From contig CM028379.1 of the NCBI GenBank assembly GCA_013146195.2, positions 88,393,401 to 88,457,400 of the forward strand: a stretch of DNA of 64,000 bases, read 5' to 3'. Origin of the DNA: Codonopsis lanceolata. Taxonomy: Eukaryota; Streptophyta; Magnoliopsida; Asterales; Campanulaceae. Position 1 is the stretch's first letter, and every line of letters starts with the position of its first letter. Positions 1-10,617 of the stretch are shown here, piece by piece. A program made the translations under genes and the position numbers. The notes below the pieces were generated by a model. The model saw only the letters and a list, made by a program, of their open reading frames with translations. It made no database searches and was not told where the DNA came from.

Positions 1-907
1 AGTATCAATTTGCAAACTATGCCAATCCTGATTATACAAAGACGGGGAAGTCGAAAATTAAGTATCAGATTATCAATCAGTGAGCAGATTTCTCCTTTGC
101 ATTATTTTCTGGTGGGCTGGAGAAGGTCCATCACCCCGAAATAAATGTCATTCTAGGCGTGAGGCCTTTGGGATGGTGTGCGGAATCGAGAATAGACAAA
201 AGATATGCCAAGTCTAGAAAGGGGATCGCACTCGGTATCATGTTGAGCTCTGCAATACAAAAGTTACACCTGTTCAAATCAAATGGATGTTGAGGGCTGT
301 TTATGGATTGCAAGTTTGGGCAACGTAGGAGTGTTGTTCGTGGTGGACAGATTGGTCAGTCAAGCAAGTATCCACACTGTTTCAAGTTGGCTGGACTCGA
401 CAACAACTCGGGTTGGGGATGTTTGGGTGCAAGAGATAAAACATCGCAAGTCGTTGGTGATGAATATGAGTCCGCCTATCCCTTCTTTATTTTGTGCTGT
501 ATTCGGGGCATTCGGGTAGTTTTGGGCTAGTGTTTGGACAGCTTGTTCATGCAGTTTGGGCAGTTTTTTGGCTGATCGAAATTGGTGTTTCAAGGCTACG
601 TTAGGGGTGGGTTTTGCAAGGGTTATGTTCTGAAAAATAGGGCTGTTTGGGAAGGATTAATTATGCGATTTTGAGTAGTCCCAAAGCTGGAACAAGTTAG
701 TAGTATAAACAGATTGCTAGGGAGTTTGGGGTTATTGTGAGATTATTTTTTAACCACAAAGTTTCAGCTTCAAATTGTCTTTGAAAAGTCAAAAAAATGA
801 CTCAATATAACAGTATAACTTGTGAAAAGAGGTTTAAGAAAAGAAAATGGAAAAAAAGAGTACATTATTGGTTGTTTTGGCCGAAGCTGTAAAAAATAAA
901 CTAAGCA
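1..907. other. No gene recognised
   Basis: Only short open frames occur on either strand, and none shows a family motif. A short ATG frame at 847 encodes a weakly hydrophobic N-terminus (KKSTLLVVLAEA). It might be a decayed first exon for the PSY-like exon downstream, but the hydrophobic run is too short to support that. I see no transposon terminus here. Confidence 0.4.
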
Positions 908-1191
908 GAGTACTACACTTGTGATGCATGGGATTAGACGAATAAGTTGTTTACTATTTTGTGAAAGATAAATTAATCAATTGCAATAATCATTACTCAG
1001 TCTACTCCAAACCTAACCAACATATAACTCTACTCTATGATCAAACATAAAACACCACTAATTACCTCCCAATCTACAAACTCCATTTCACAATATATAA
1101 CCAGGTAATTAGATTCTAATTTAACTTCAACCCACACCAGAAAAATGGAAAAATGAAGTAAACTAATTAATGTAGACTGTTTAATTTGCAG

Positions 1192-1305
1192 ATGATGATG
1201 GCGGCGGAAACAGTGGAAGAAAATGGCGTTATGGAGTTGGAGAAAAACGACTACCCGGGAGCGGGAGCAAATCCCCGTCACACCCCGCCACCAGGCCACA
1301 TATGA
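1192..1305 (+). CDS. PSY-type sulfated-peptide precursor, terminal exon (copy 1)
   Basis: This exon encodes a 37-residue C-terminal fragment resembling precursors of PSY peptides (plant peptide containing sulfated tyrosine), which are small secreted growth signals. Seen directly: a polypyrimidine-poor but plausible acceptor (ttgcag, ending at 1191) with an upstream ctaat branch-point-like site. After it come three Met codons, an acidic spacer (AAETVEENGVMELEK) and the core NDYPGAGANPRHTPPPG, then stop TGA at 1303-1305. From family knowledge, the Asp-Tyr pair is the tyrosine-sulfation site, and Gly-Ala-Asn followed by a basic residue and His is typical of PSY cores. No signal-peptide exon was found upstream, so the gene is partial and may be a captured or dead exon. 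The identification rests on the core motif recalled from the family. Confidence 0.6.
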   Translation: MMMAAETVEENGVMELEKNDYPGAGANPRHTPPPGHI

Positions 1306-1651
1306 AGTATGCATAACTCGGGTTTGTTAACCACAATTAATAAGGGGAAATCCAGGATCTCTTCTTAATTTTCTCAAACCTACTATATTAATTTAATCTA
1401 TATGCGAGTACTACACTTGTGATGCATGGGATTAGACGAATGAGTTGTTTACTATTTTGTGAAAGATAAATTAATCAATTGCAATAATCATTACTCAGTC
1501 TACTCCAAACCTAACCAACATATAACTCTACTCTATGATCAAAAATAAAACACCACTAATTACCTCCCAATCTACAAACTCCATTTCACAATATATAACC
1601 AGGTAATTAGATTCTAATTTAACTTCAACCCACACCAGAAAAATGGAAAAA

Positions 1652-1735
1652 TGAAGTAAACTAATTAATGTAGACTGTCTAATTTGCAGATGATGAAGTA
1701 AACTAATTAATGTAGACTGTCTAATTTGCAGATGA
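1652..1735. repeat. 42-bp tandem duplication of branch point and splice acceptor
   Basis: Two adjacent 42-bp units (1652-1693 and 1694-1735) differ little or not at all. Each contains the ctaat branch-point-like site and a ttgcag acceptor (ending 1689 and 1731). Copy 1 of the larger repeat has only one unit. Using the upstream acceptor would give Met-Met-Lys-stop, so only the downstream acceptor keeps the exon open. Confidence 0.85.
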
Positions 1736-1845
1736 TGATGGCGGCGAAAACAGTGGAAGAAAATGGCATTATGGAGTTGGAGAAAAACGACTACGGGAGC
1801 GAGAGCAAATCCCGTCACACCCGCCACCACCAAAGCCACATATGA
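1732..1845 (+). pseudogene. PSY-type terminal exon, copy 2, core scrambled
   Basis: This is the duplicate of the exon at 1192. The acidic spacer is kept (AAKTVEENGIMELEKNDY), but the peptide core is disrupted. Small deletions in the codons after the tyrosine shift the frame, and later changes restore it. The Pro-Gly-Ala-Gly-Ala-Asn stretch becomes GSESKS and the tail becomes RHTRHHQSHI, ending at TGA 1843-1845. Read in a shifted frame, the downstream bases still encode PPPKP, a Pro-rich tail expected of PSY precursors, so the ancestral exon was intact. The Asp-Tyr sulfation site survives, but the mature peptide would not look like PSY. Most likely a dead duplicate. Confidence 0.55.
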
Positions 1846-1895
1846 AGTATGCATAACTCGGGTTTCTTAATTTTCTCAAACCTACTGTATTAATT

Positions 1896-3239
1896 CATTA
1901 ACATCAAGATTCAAAATGGGGGCATCTATTCATACAGGTCCCACATCTATTCATATGCTTATAAATCAAGTGTGAATGAACATGACCAGAATGATCTACT
2001 GTAAGTAAACATTATGCACAGAATGATCAATGTTACCTACCATATAAGAGGTCTGAACACAATTGCAAACCCAAGAATATGGAAGCAAAATGCAAGTAAA
2101 CCCAACAAATTGATTGAGGTATTACTATTACTTCTTCCATAAGCAGGATAATCAAATTAAAAAGCGAACATTGAATTCATAATGACCCATGATTTAGAAA
2201 GCGGATGTTTACTAACCATACAATTTTTTCAATTTCACACAGTTAACACTCTATTAGAAATTTAGAATCAGAGCAAAGGATGTCCAAATTGATAACAATC
2301 CTTCAATTTTTAAAAATACTTTACTACCCACAATATATATATATGCAGGCTTTCATTTTTGTTAAAGACACTGACAAACAGCAATAACATACTATTTGAG
2401 TGGGATATTTTTAATTAAGATGAAGGTAGTAAGGAGTTGGAGTAGTGTGGTGATGATTGTGATTATGGTGGTGGCAGCAGTGGAACTCTAAGTAGTGGTG
2501 GGAGTCATGGAAGGGGATACATACAGGTGGTTGTGCCGCATAGTCAAAACAGACACCATTCACAAAGCAGCAAGGCGATTTCGAAACCGGTTTCTTATTA
2601 TGGGTGGTCATCCTTTATGATCATCTCTTTCTTAATAATGCCATTTACTGATTTTGTAATGTAATCGCACTGTATAGAATGGATTTGCCAGAAGTAGACT
2701 GTAGACTGCGCGATATGATTCAACATGGGTATTCTTAATTCTTCCTAGTTGTAAAAGACGTGTATACTAAAATTGTTAATAGTCATTCTTTGTTTGTGGA
2801 TATGTATAAAGAATATATATCCAATATAGGCATTTCTAGTTGATTAGCTGCCTATCAAACTAATTATAAAAATTGAACATTTTAATGAAGCCCATGATTT
2901 AAAAAACCAAGATAAGAGGAATTGGTGTAAATTGAATTCATAACAGCCCATGATTTACATGATTTAGAATCAGAGCAAAGGATGTCCAAATTGATAACAA
3001 TCCTTCAAGAAACCAAGATGAGAGGATTGCAGAGAGAGATACCTGGACTGAGAGAAAGAGGGAGAGAGGCGCACAACAACGTCGGCAGATGACCAAACTC
3101 CTTTGAAGTCCGAGAGTGAGGATGACGGCTTGTGTTGTGGCGCTGGAAGAAGACGAAAGAAGAGGAGGCCGAAGGAGAGAGACCAGCGGCAGCGCAGAGA
3201 GGTTTGCGCACAAAGAGAAAAACTGTTGGGTGAAATTGG
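1896..3239. other. Intergenic; 47-bp direct repeat and a CT-rich exon-like stretch
   Basis: No supported gene. A 47-bp sequence at 2260-2306 recurs identically at 2962-3008. On the minus strand, 3213 to about 3050 is CT-rich with long open frames, ends at a gtatct donor-like site and resembles a plant 5' untranslated first exon, but no ATG frame with recognisable protein follows. A 66-residue Cys/His-rich minus frame (2411-2611) has no family match I know. Confidence 0.4.
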
Positions 3240-3672
3240 GGGTTTTAATTAATTTAGGCTAGGTTTAGGTTTTTCTATTATATAGGTATTGCAATTTAAC
3301 AAAATAAAAATCTAAAATTGGTATAAAATTGTTGCAATTTAGGCGCCATATGTTCCCTCCATTTTTCCCCAAAAAAAATGTAATTAAAATGGGTTTCAGG
3401 TTAGCAATAAGACGTACACTTTTTAGTTTGCAACAGAACTTGAAACATAATCTTGAAACAGAATTATATCCGTTGCAAGATTTGTTTCTAATTGGGCGGC
3501 ATAGTTCCCTCCAATCTTTCCCACCAAAAATATTGCAACTAAAGTAGTTTCCGTTGCAGTGTCCATTAAAAAATTAAATAGCACGTTGGATTTCGTAGCT
3601 TGCCTTTCAAATTGCAACCGATTTCAATTCCGTTGCGAATTTCCGTTGCTGTTGCCTTGTTTTCTTGTAGTG
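3240..3672. mobile_element. CACTA (En/Spm) transposon, right terminal region
   Basis: The segment ends with ttttcttgtagtg (3660-3672), whose reverse complement cactacaagaaaa is the standard plant CACTA terminal inverted repeat. Inside lie subterminal repeats built on ttgcaa/ccgttgca words, plus two degenerate units sharing 'gttccctccattttcccc'-like sequence (around 3350 and 3510). No matching left terminus was found upstream in the window, so the element extends past base 1 or is truncated. The 3240 boundary is approximate. Confidence 0.75.
3660..3672 (-). repeat. CACTA terminal inverted repeat
   Basis: The reverse complement reads cactacaagaaaa. The next bases, tac, may be one half of the 3-bp target duplication. 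Confidence 0.8.
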
Positions 3673-3782
3673 TACCCTAAGACACATCCTAAGCATATAA
3701 TTGAAGTTTGGAGGTAGATTAAGGTGGTTAATTAGAGAGAAACATCCCCATTAATCTAACCTACACCCACTTACTTTCTAAC

Positions 3783-3790
3783 ATATATAA
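3783..3790 (+). promoter_or_regulatory. TATA box of the LTR
   Basis: The tatataaa-type box lies in the retained left part of the LTR. A CT-rich leader follows, and a conserved gtaagtta sits at 4016-4023. Confidence 0.5.
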
Positions 3791-5449
3791 ACCACCAACA
3801 CTTCATTTAACCTCCCATTTTCTGCCTACACTCAACAAAAAACGTGGGAGAGCTTGAGAGAGGAGATTTCTAGGGTTCTTGAAGGTCCATCCATGGATTC
3901 CATAGCTTGGGGCCTCCATTTCACAATCCACTCCATAGAATTGAAGAGGAGAGTGAGGAGAACAAGACCCACCAATGGGAATTTCGAATTGGAAGCTTAA
4001 AGGGGCTGAATCAAGGTAAGTTACTACCCCTATTTCTCTTTCTTTTGGCCCCATTGACCCTAGGGAAAACAACCTTGGTGCTATGTGAGGTCAATGGGTG
4101 CAATTTTAGGGCTTGATTAGAGATGCCATGAACCCTAGGTTTCTAATTGATGAATTATCTTGGATGAACCTATGTGAGACCTAGATTTATATGAGATTCA
4201 TATGTAAAGTAGCCTATGTATCCTTGCTATATGATTTATTTCATGTTTATGAGCATGATTGGTGAAGATACTTGGAAGGGGATTTTGCCCAAATGATGAT
4301 TTGGCTTATTGAACATGGTTGTAAGCTTGATTATTATGTTATACATGTGTAGTAGAGTATATTAATCCATGTTGTGTGATTTGTTCATGTTTGGTAGGCA
4401 TGATTGGTGAGGTGACCTAAATGGGTTTATGCACAAAAATGTGAAATTGCCCTATGTTGCCTTGTTAAGTGTTTTGTTGGGATTATGTGGGTTTAATGAA
4501 GTCGAGAATATGGTGATTGATGTTAGTTATGAACATGGGGAGGGTATTGTAGCCCAAGCTTCTATGCCCTAATTTTCGGAAAGTGTACATTAGACTCAAC
4601 GGAGTCATTTTAAGTTTGATAACGTGCTTAACGAACTTGGGTTGAAATCCTACAATGATTGGATTTCGTTTGATTAATGTTGTGAAATGCATAGTCTCCA
4701 AACTTTAAATGGAATTATGATTATGATGAACTTTATGGATTTTTAGGCTTGGGAATCAAGCCCGAATGAATATTGGGATTTTTGTTGCACACTTTAATGA
4801 AATATTAAAGTGTGGATTTATGAAACACATAAAGAATGAAATGCGTTAGTAAGACTCAACGGAGTCGTTATAAGGCCAATAAAATGATAAAGAGCCTTGG
4901 GTTGAAACCCTACAATGTTTGGGTTTGTTTGGGTTATGTTTGTGCACACCGGGTTTTTGGTTTGTGTCCAATGGAGACACTCGTGGTATGGAGACTTATT
5001 AGAAATATATCTTGAGCATGCTTGGTAGAGCATGGGACTATAGAGACCAACGTATGGTCACGAGTATATTAAGAGAAGATTAGGAAAGAATTCTCTCCTT
5101 AAGGATTTTGGTTGCGTGCATATAAAAGCACTTGTGAGAAAATGGTTACGGAATAGTCATGATGTTCTTGAGTATGGAATTGGTAATGTCGATCATGTAT
5201 GACGATTAGGACTATGATTGAGTCCGGTGTACCTAAAATAAAGACTAAAATAATAAGTCTTGAATTGTGGATATTTTGAGACTAACGTAGTAGTCTTTGG
5301 TTTGATTTGAGTTGAGGATTATGGTAGACCTCACGTTATGTTTTATTAAGCTTCTATGCTATACTTGACTTGGTTGATGACTTGAGGAATAATGAGTACC
5401 TCAATATGTAGTTTTTGGAACTAAACTTGTAAGTTAGTTAAACACATTG

Positions 5450-5685
5450 GTTATATGCAAATATATGCATTGTTCATGATACTTTGTAGAGCATTATGTC
5501 CTACTTGATTATATGCAAATATGTGCATGGATTATGGGATTCGTGGAGCATTATGCCCTACTTGTTTTTATGCAAATATATGCATGGTTTATGAGATTTC
5601 GTAGAGCATTATGTCCTACGTGGTTATATGCAATTATGTGCATGGTTTATGAGTTGTTGTAGAGCATTATGTCCTACATGATTTA
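5450..5685. repeat. Four ~58-bp tandem repeats inside the LTR
   Basis: The unit contains 'gtagagcattatgtcctac' followed by tatgcaaatatgtgcatgg and occurs four times with small changes. It lies within the gypsy LTR and has no coding potential. Confidence 0.8.
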
Positions 5686-7075
5686 ATGAGCCCGATATTA
5701 ATGAACTTGGTCTCATTGGTTTATGCAAGTAAATATCTACTTGATCGTTTTGGTTTAAGTCCAGCTGGCGGGTTTGGTTGTTGTGTCGGCAATGGGACGA
5801 TTCATAGTCTTTGGAAACAATCGCTATGAATCGTTGCATTGGGTCCTTTCTCCTCACTATTTGGCCAATAGTGGGATGTGGTCTCGAGAGAGAGCCATCT
5901 AGCCTACTTTCGAGCTCCCATTTCTCATCCGGAGACTGGATGAATGTAACGAGTACTCATTAAGGGAAACTGATGAGTTGTGATTATTTGGGGACGAAAC
6001 CCCAGGGTATGATTGATTGGGTATTGAGCCCGGATCTTGGTTTGAGATTGGATCTCATGGTAAGTTGGTTGGGTGTTGGACCCGGTTTTGGTTGTAACAG
6101 TTCGATTTACGTTTCTTGTTACACATGTTTATTTATGAGCATTTATATGAAAAATATTATGCTATGTGGCTTATGTGGGATTATGTGCTTGAAAATTAAG
6201 TACATGTTTCTTGTTGGTATACTAGCATGATACCATGATTTTTATATGATTGCACATTATGCCATGCCATGAAGTTGCATTTAGTAACTTACTGGGTCAT
6301 TATGACTCACTCCGTGTGGTTGTTTTTCCCTAGTGTGTGCAGTGATCCCGTTAGTACGCGCGGCGGCTTCGGATAGCAATTTCTAGCAGGTGGTCTTCCG
6401 AGCAATAAGCTTGGAGTTATTTATTATTAATGTTGTTATCTATTGTGAGACTCGGATGTAAAGTTATGTAGACTTTACTTGGGTAGATTATAGTAATATG
6501 TTATGGTTGTGTATTTGGGAGCCGGTTGTATAGCCGAGCCTTTGTATCCTTAGAATTTATTCCCGTTGTCATTTCGAGCATGTGTGGCTCGTTTATTCTA
6601 GTTTGTATTATTATTGTTCCTATCTCCGACAGTTTTAGTCGTGAGATCTTGGTTGGTGGTCTAGCATTGATATTATATTGTTATAGTTGAATTGTCCCTC
6701 CGGCATGTTGTAGCCGTTGAGTGGTGTTTATCAGGTTGGGATTTTGTCTGTTGCCGGCCATGGTTGCCGATGGTTTGTTGCGCGTGTCTAATGTTGCGTC
6801 ACGTGCGTCGAATTTTTGGGCCGAGCGATTTACTATCTCTTTGGTTGCTTATATTTAGGAGCTTGTTAGCTCGGGTCCCATTGTGGTTTTGCTTCCGCAG
6901 GTTTTAGTTTTTTGTTATCCTGTATCGCCGTTATGGCTATGTCTTCTTGTCTTGAGCTTGTTGGCTCGTCTTTTGACTCGCACCATTATGCTTAGCAGGT
7001 GCTTGTCTGCCTCTTAGCTTGTCCTGATGGCACGACCTTGGGATCTCGTCTTGGGATCCGGGTCGGGTCGTCACA

Positions 7076-8517
7076 CATTCTTCAATCTCGTTAAACAAAC
7101 AAATGCAAATTCAAATAGTTACAGTTAATATACCATATTTAAATTTACATTGACTCAAATATCGCAAGTCTTCTAGTATCTTGCACTATTAATCCTTCAA
7201 GTGAAAGGGTTAAGTCATCTTTCTCAACACATTTGTCAGTTCCAATCATGTTCTAATTTTAAATTCTATCAATACAAGATTCACATTTAGTCATGGCAAA
7301 CAGATCAAAATTACTTCATGTCATTAATTTGACTTTATTCATATAAATGACGACTTCTTCGATATACTACTATATCACATTCATGTCTTGCACAAGATCA
7401 CATCTCAAGCCTTCGTTGGATACACTACTTTACACAACAAAATCATCATTTCCACTAAATAACACTATGGTCGTAGGGATTCATTCCTGAGATTAGTTTC
7501 ACACTCTTCATTTCATTCACATAACATCCTCTACTGTGTCAAGTGACTCATGGATATAGTTATCTTGGAAAATCCTTCGATAACATTTCAATAATAATCT
7601 ATTCATCTCAAAATCTCCATTTCATAATATGTCAAGCTTCAACAAGTCAACTGTAATTCCGGTATTCGAAACTGCATGTCGCAAAATTATATTTCCTCTA
7701 AGCAAAGAACACATTTATAAACAATTGTTAATTTGTTATCTCATAGAGAATCCATAACTTGGGGGTGTTATTCATATTCATCTCATAACTCAAAACAAAC
7801 AAGGATATCTTCCATAAGGAACGCAACACAACAATCAAGGTATGACCTAAACACTCGGGTCATCTTTCCATCATTTGTTCAAACACACGGAGTTGAAGGA
7901 GATCAATTCTCACTCAAAACTTTGAAAATAGAACAAATTGATGTAGTTCATTAATCAATCCATCAATGAGTAATAATATATATTCGTTCTTCTTCATTAC
8001 CTGGTGAAAGTCAATCATCATCTTTCAATCACAACAAGATATCTTTTTTCTAGATGAACATCATCAAACATACTGTGGTCATCCACTAGGCTGTCAAATC
8101 ATCAATCAAACATTCAGTAAAGTTTTCAATTCCTTCTACTGAACCAACACCATTCTATAAGTTAGTTTAAACATAGATGCTATCCTTGATAACAACTCAA
8201 TACATGATCGGTGATAGAGAACATCCAACTGAAATATATAGACATAATAAGGACATCCTCTATTTTGGTGTATCATTACTTACAACCCAAACAAAATCTC
8301 AGATAATCAGCAATACTCAGCTAGAACAGTATACTAGTTCTTAAAATAAAACAACATATATTCACTCATTATCTGTTACTCATGAATGCTACTCCATTAT
8401 ACTCGACATATAGCAAATAACCATCTTATTATGGTAATTAACACATGCAAAACTCATACTTGTCAAATTTGACATTTAAAACCACACATAGACTACACAG
8501 CCAAGTCAACATACTGC
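7076..8517. other. AT-rich stretch, nothing recognised
   Basis: There is no primer site after the LTR end, no family motif in the short frames, and no terminal repeats apart from the neighbouring elements. Confidence 0.4.
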
Positions 8518-10278
8518 TGTGGGTGCCCCGGAATGCTCCCGCGCCCTGCATTCCCTTTTCTAAGGGAACGCGACGTGCGAAAGGACATCATGCTTTCCAT
8601 TCCACCCTCCCTTATCTAGGGGAAGACAAAATTAAAAATGCAAAAATGAGGTTGTTAAGAAGCGCGTTGAATACGCCTCGATCACTTATGTGATTTTTGG
8701 TCCATTATGAGAGCTTTGGGTTTTATGTATTAGGTTATCCCTTTTTAGGGGATAACAGGATGCAGGAAGGCATCACCCTTTTATTCACATCTTCCCTTGT
8801 TTAGGGGAAAATGGAAAGTGCAAGAAAGGGTGTTGCGGGCCCCACTATGGTCTTTATGAAAATTGCCTTAAGGCCTATTTTGGATCGCTATGAGTGCTTT
8901 GGGTTTTCTGTATCAAGTTATCCCTTGTTTAGGGGATACCAGGATGCATGAATACATCACCCTTTCATTCCCATTCTCCCTTGTGTAGGGGAAAACAGAA
9001 AAGTGCAAGAAAGGATGTTGCAAGGCCCCACTGTGATCCAAAATGTTTTGACAGAGTCGTCATCTTTATTTTAAGGACAAAACAAAGAAAAAACCAAAAA
9101 TAAAACCAGTGATTAAAAAAAACAGGTTCGGAGGCTAAGTTACGAGTTGGGAAGGTGTTAGGCACCCAACTTGCCCTTTCGGTCTCAAAAAACAGTTTTT
9201 GGCTAAAGTATGCTTTTTGTTATATTTTTCTAGCAAATAAATAATGCATTAAAGCATAAATATATCCATGTCTACATTATTTACGGACTTGCAGCCGCTT
9301 CCTTCCAATAATTTACAAATATATTTAAAAATATTTGACCATAATAATGAGTCTTTTTAATGCTATTTTCTAAATAAATCCAGGAATCATAACAGCTTAT
9401 ATTTTTACATTGGACCGGACGAAAAATTGTTTTTTTATAAAATAAACTCTTAAAGCATAAATATATCCATGTCTACATTAGTGTGCTCACTTTGTCTTTC
9501 TGGGAGAGGGAGCCTTTTTGCTGTTGCTACTGCTGTGGTTCGGGCAGGGTGACTGCTTCCGAGGGTTGCTTCTGGGCATCGTCAAACGGGCGGAGCAACT
9601 GCTTGCGTTTTTGCTGCTGTTTGTTTGCTACTGGCAAAAATTGGGCAGAGCAACTGTTTGCTTCTGGCAGATTTGACCTTATTACTCGGGCAGAGCAACT
9701 GCTCTTTTTGACATTTTTGGATCGGATGAATAGGGTGGAAACCTAGCTGGGGGGCTCACTTTGACCGGTTGGTTTTGAGTTTGGAGGAGATTTGGCTGAG
9801 TTTCGAGGCTTTATAGGAGGGGGCACTCATTATCTCACGATTGCTCTTCTATCTGCGTAAAATAAACGCACATAGTTTTTGTGAGAAGAATTCTCTTCCC
9901 TGAAAGCGAACCCGGGCACCTTTATTTATAGGTGCGAGGAGGGACACCGCTTGTATTTGTGGATTTCATCTTGTGCTTCACCAGCTTGTACCGCGTGCTT
10001 GAGAATTTTTGCAATGCGTTAAGTTGGGGACACTATTCAAGCTCCTGGCACCGACCCCAAAGGATCTGGGCATCGTGCCAGGCTTGTTTGATGTCGGCGC
10101 CAGCCTTCCATTTCCAGCCTCTTTTTGGACACTTGTCCCCTGCATTTTACTATTTTGCACATCTTGCTTAGTCTTTTACATTTTTAAACCCTGTAAGTTG
10201 ACATTTGTTAAGTTTTAACAGGTCTTGATATTGCATGTCAATGTTACATACCAGGGGTACGAAATCGGGGTGTCTACA
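8518..10278 (-). repeat. Tat element 3' LTR
   Basis: Ends TG..CA; on the minus strand it starts tgtagacaccccgatttcg and ends ggcacccaca. It is the reverse complement of the LTR at 52952-54693 and parallel to the solo LTR at 24000-25840. It contains two direct units of about 187 bp (from about 8731 and 8918) marked by 'gttatccctt..taggggata'. A minus-strand TATA box (tataaata) lies at 9922-9930, and a ggcgcc palindrome at 10096-10101 lies upstream of it. The flanks actgc and gaacc do not match, as expected when the right side is the element interior. Confidence 0.85.
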
Positions 10279-10617
10279 GAACCCCTCAACGATGGAGTCT
10301 ACGGGTAACTCGGAACTTACTGAGTAGAAGAACATCGTTGATAAGAAATAGACTCTCCATTTTCGTGCAATTGAAATGGGGAGTAATGCAACAAGTTGCA
10401 GTTATAATGCAACAGTTTATAATGCAAACCAAACCTCACATATCCTAGACATATTTAGTCGGTTATAGCAGGTTATCGTAGTTTTTAAGCAGATATTCAA
10501 ATTATGTGCTTTAATGGTCGGACCTACCGAGGTAGGCTGCCTACGTATCCCTTAATAAAAGGAATCAGACCAAACGTAGTTCGGCCCGATGCAAACAAAC
10601 AACACTAGGTGGGATGC
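10279..10617 (-). other. Element interior next to the 3' LTR
   Basis: Non-coding. It includes 'gaggtaggctgcctacgtat' and 'aaggaatcagaccaaacgta' (10529-10577), a block I associate with Tat-lineage elements of many eudicots. A weak purine tract (gaggggttc on the minus strand) borders the LTR and may be the polypurine tract. Confidence 0.5.

Larger units (their letters stand above)
908..1895. repeat. Tandem duplication of a ~490-bp segment
   Basis: Copy 1 (908-1394) and copy 2 (1406-1895) begin with the same 'gagtactacacttgtgatg' and stay nearly identical along most of their length. Copy 2 lacks about 40 bp near its right end and gained a 42-bp internal duplication. Each copy holds an intron-like stretch, a branch point and acceptor, and the PSY-like terminal exon. 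The duplication does not reach back to an upstream exon, so at most one copy could have a signal-peptide exon beside it. Confidence 0.9.
3673..7075 (+). mobile_element. Long gypsy LTR (Tekay/Del-like), 5' end missing
   Basis: The right end gggtcgggtcgtcaca matches, in reverse complement, the starts of the LTRs at 50449 and 58452. A TATA-like box (3783-3790) is followed about 230 bp later by gtaagtta, the same order as in the 58452 LTR. No primer-binding site follows 7075, and no coding domain adjoins, so this is a solo or truncated LTR. The LTR at 58452 has a terminus tgtaacgccccgtattc that is absent here; the left end directly abuts the CACTA terminus. Very long non-coding LTRs with this end are typical of Tekay/Del chromoviruses; the lineage is inferred. 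Confidence 0.75.

Noticed and set aside
2411..2611. Cys/His-rich 66-residue minus-strand frame
   Set aside because: Its composition follows a gtggtg-rich plus strand; no signal peptide, family match or splice sites support it.
3005..3213. Minus-strand N-terminus of an organelle-targeted protein
   Set aside because: The frames lack a usable ATG and the stretch looks like a CT-rich untranslated exon.
8518..10278. Solo LTR with target duplication
   Set aside because: The flanking 5-mers actgc and gaacc differ, and Tat interior sequence lies to the right, so it is the 3' LTR of a larger copy.
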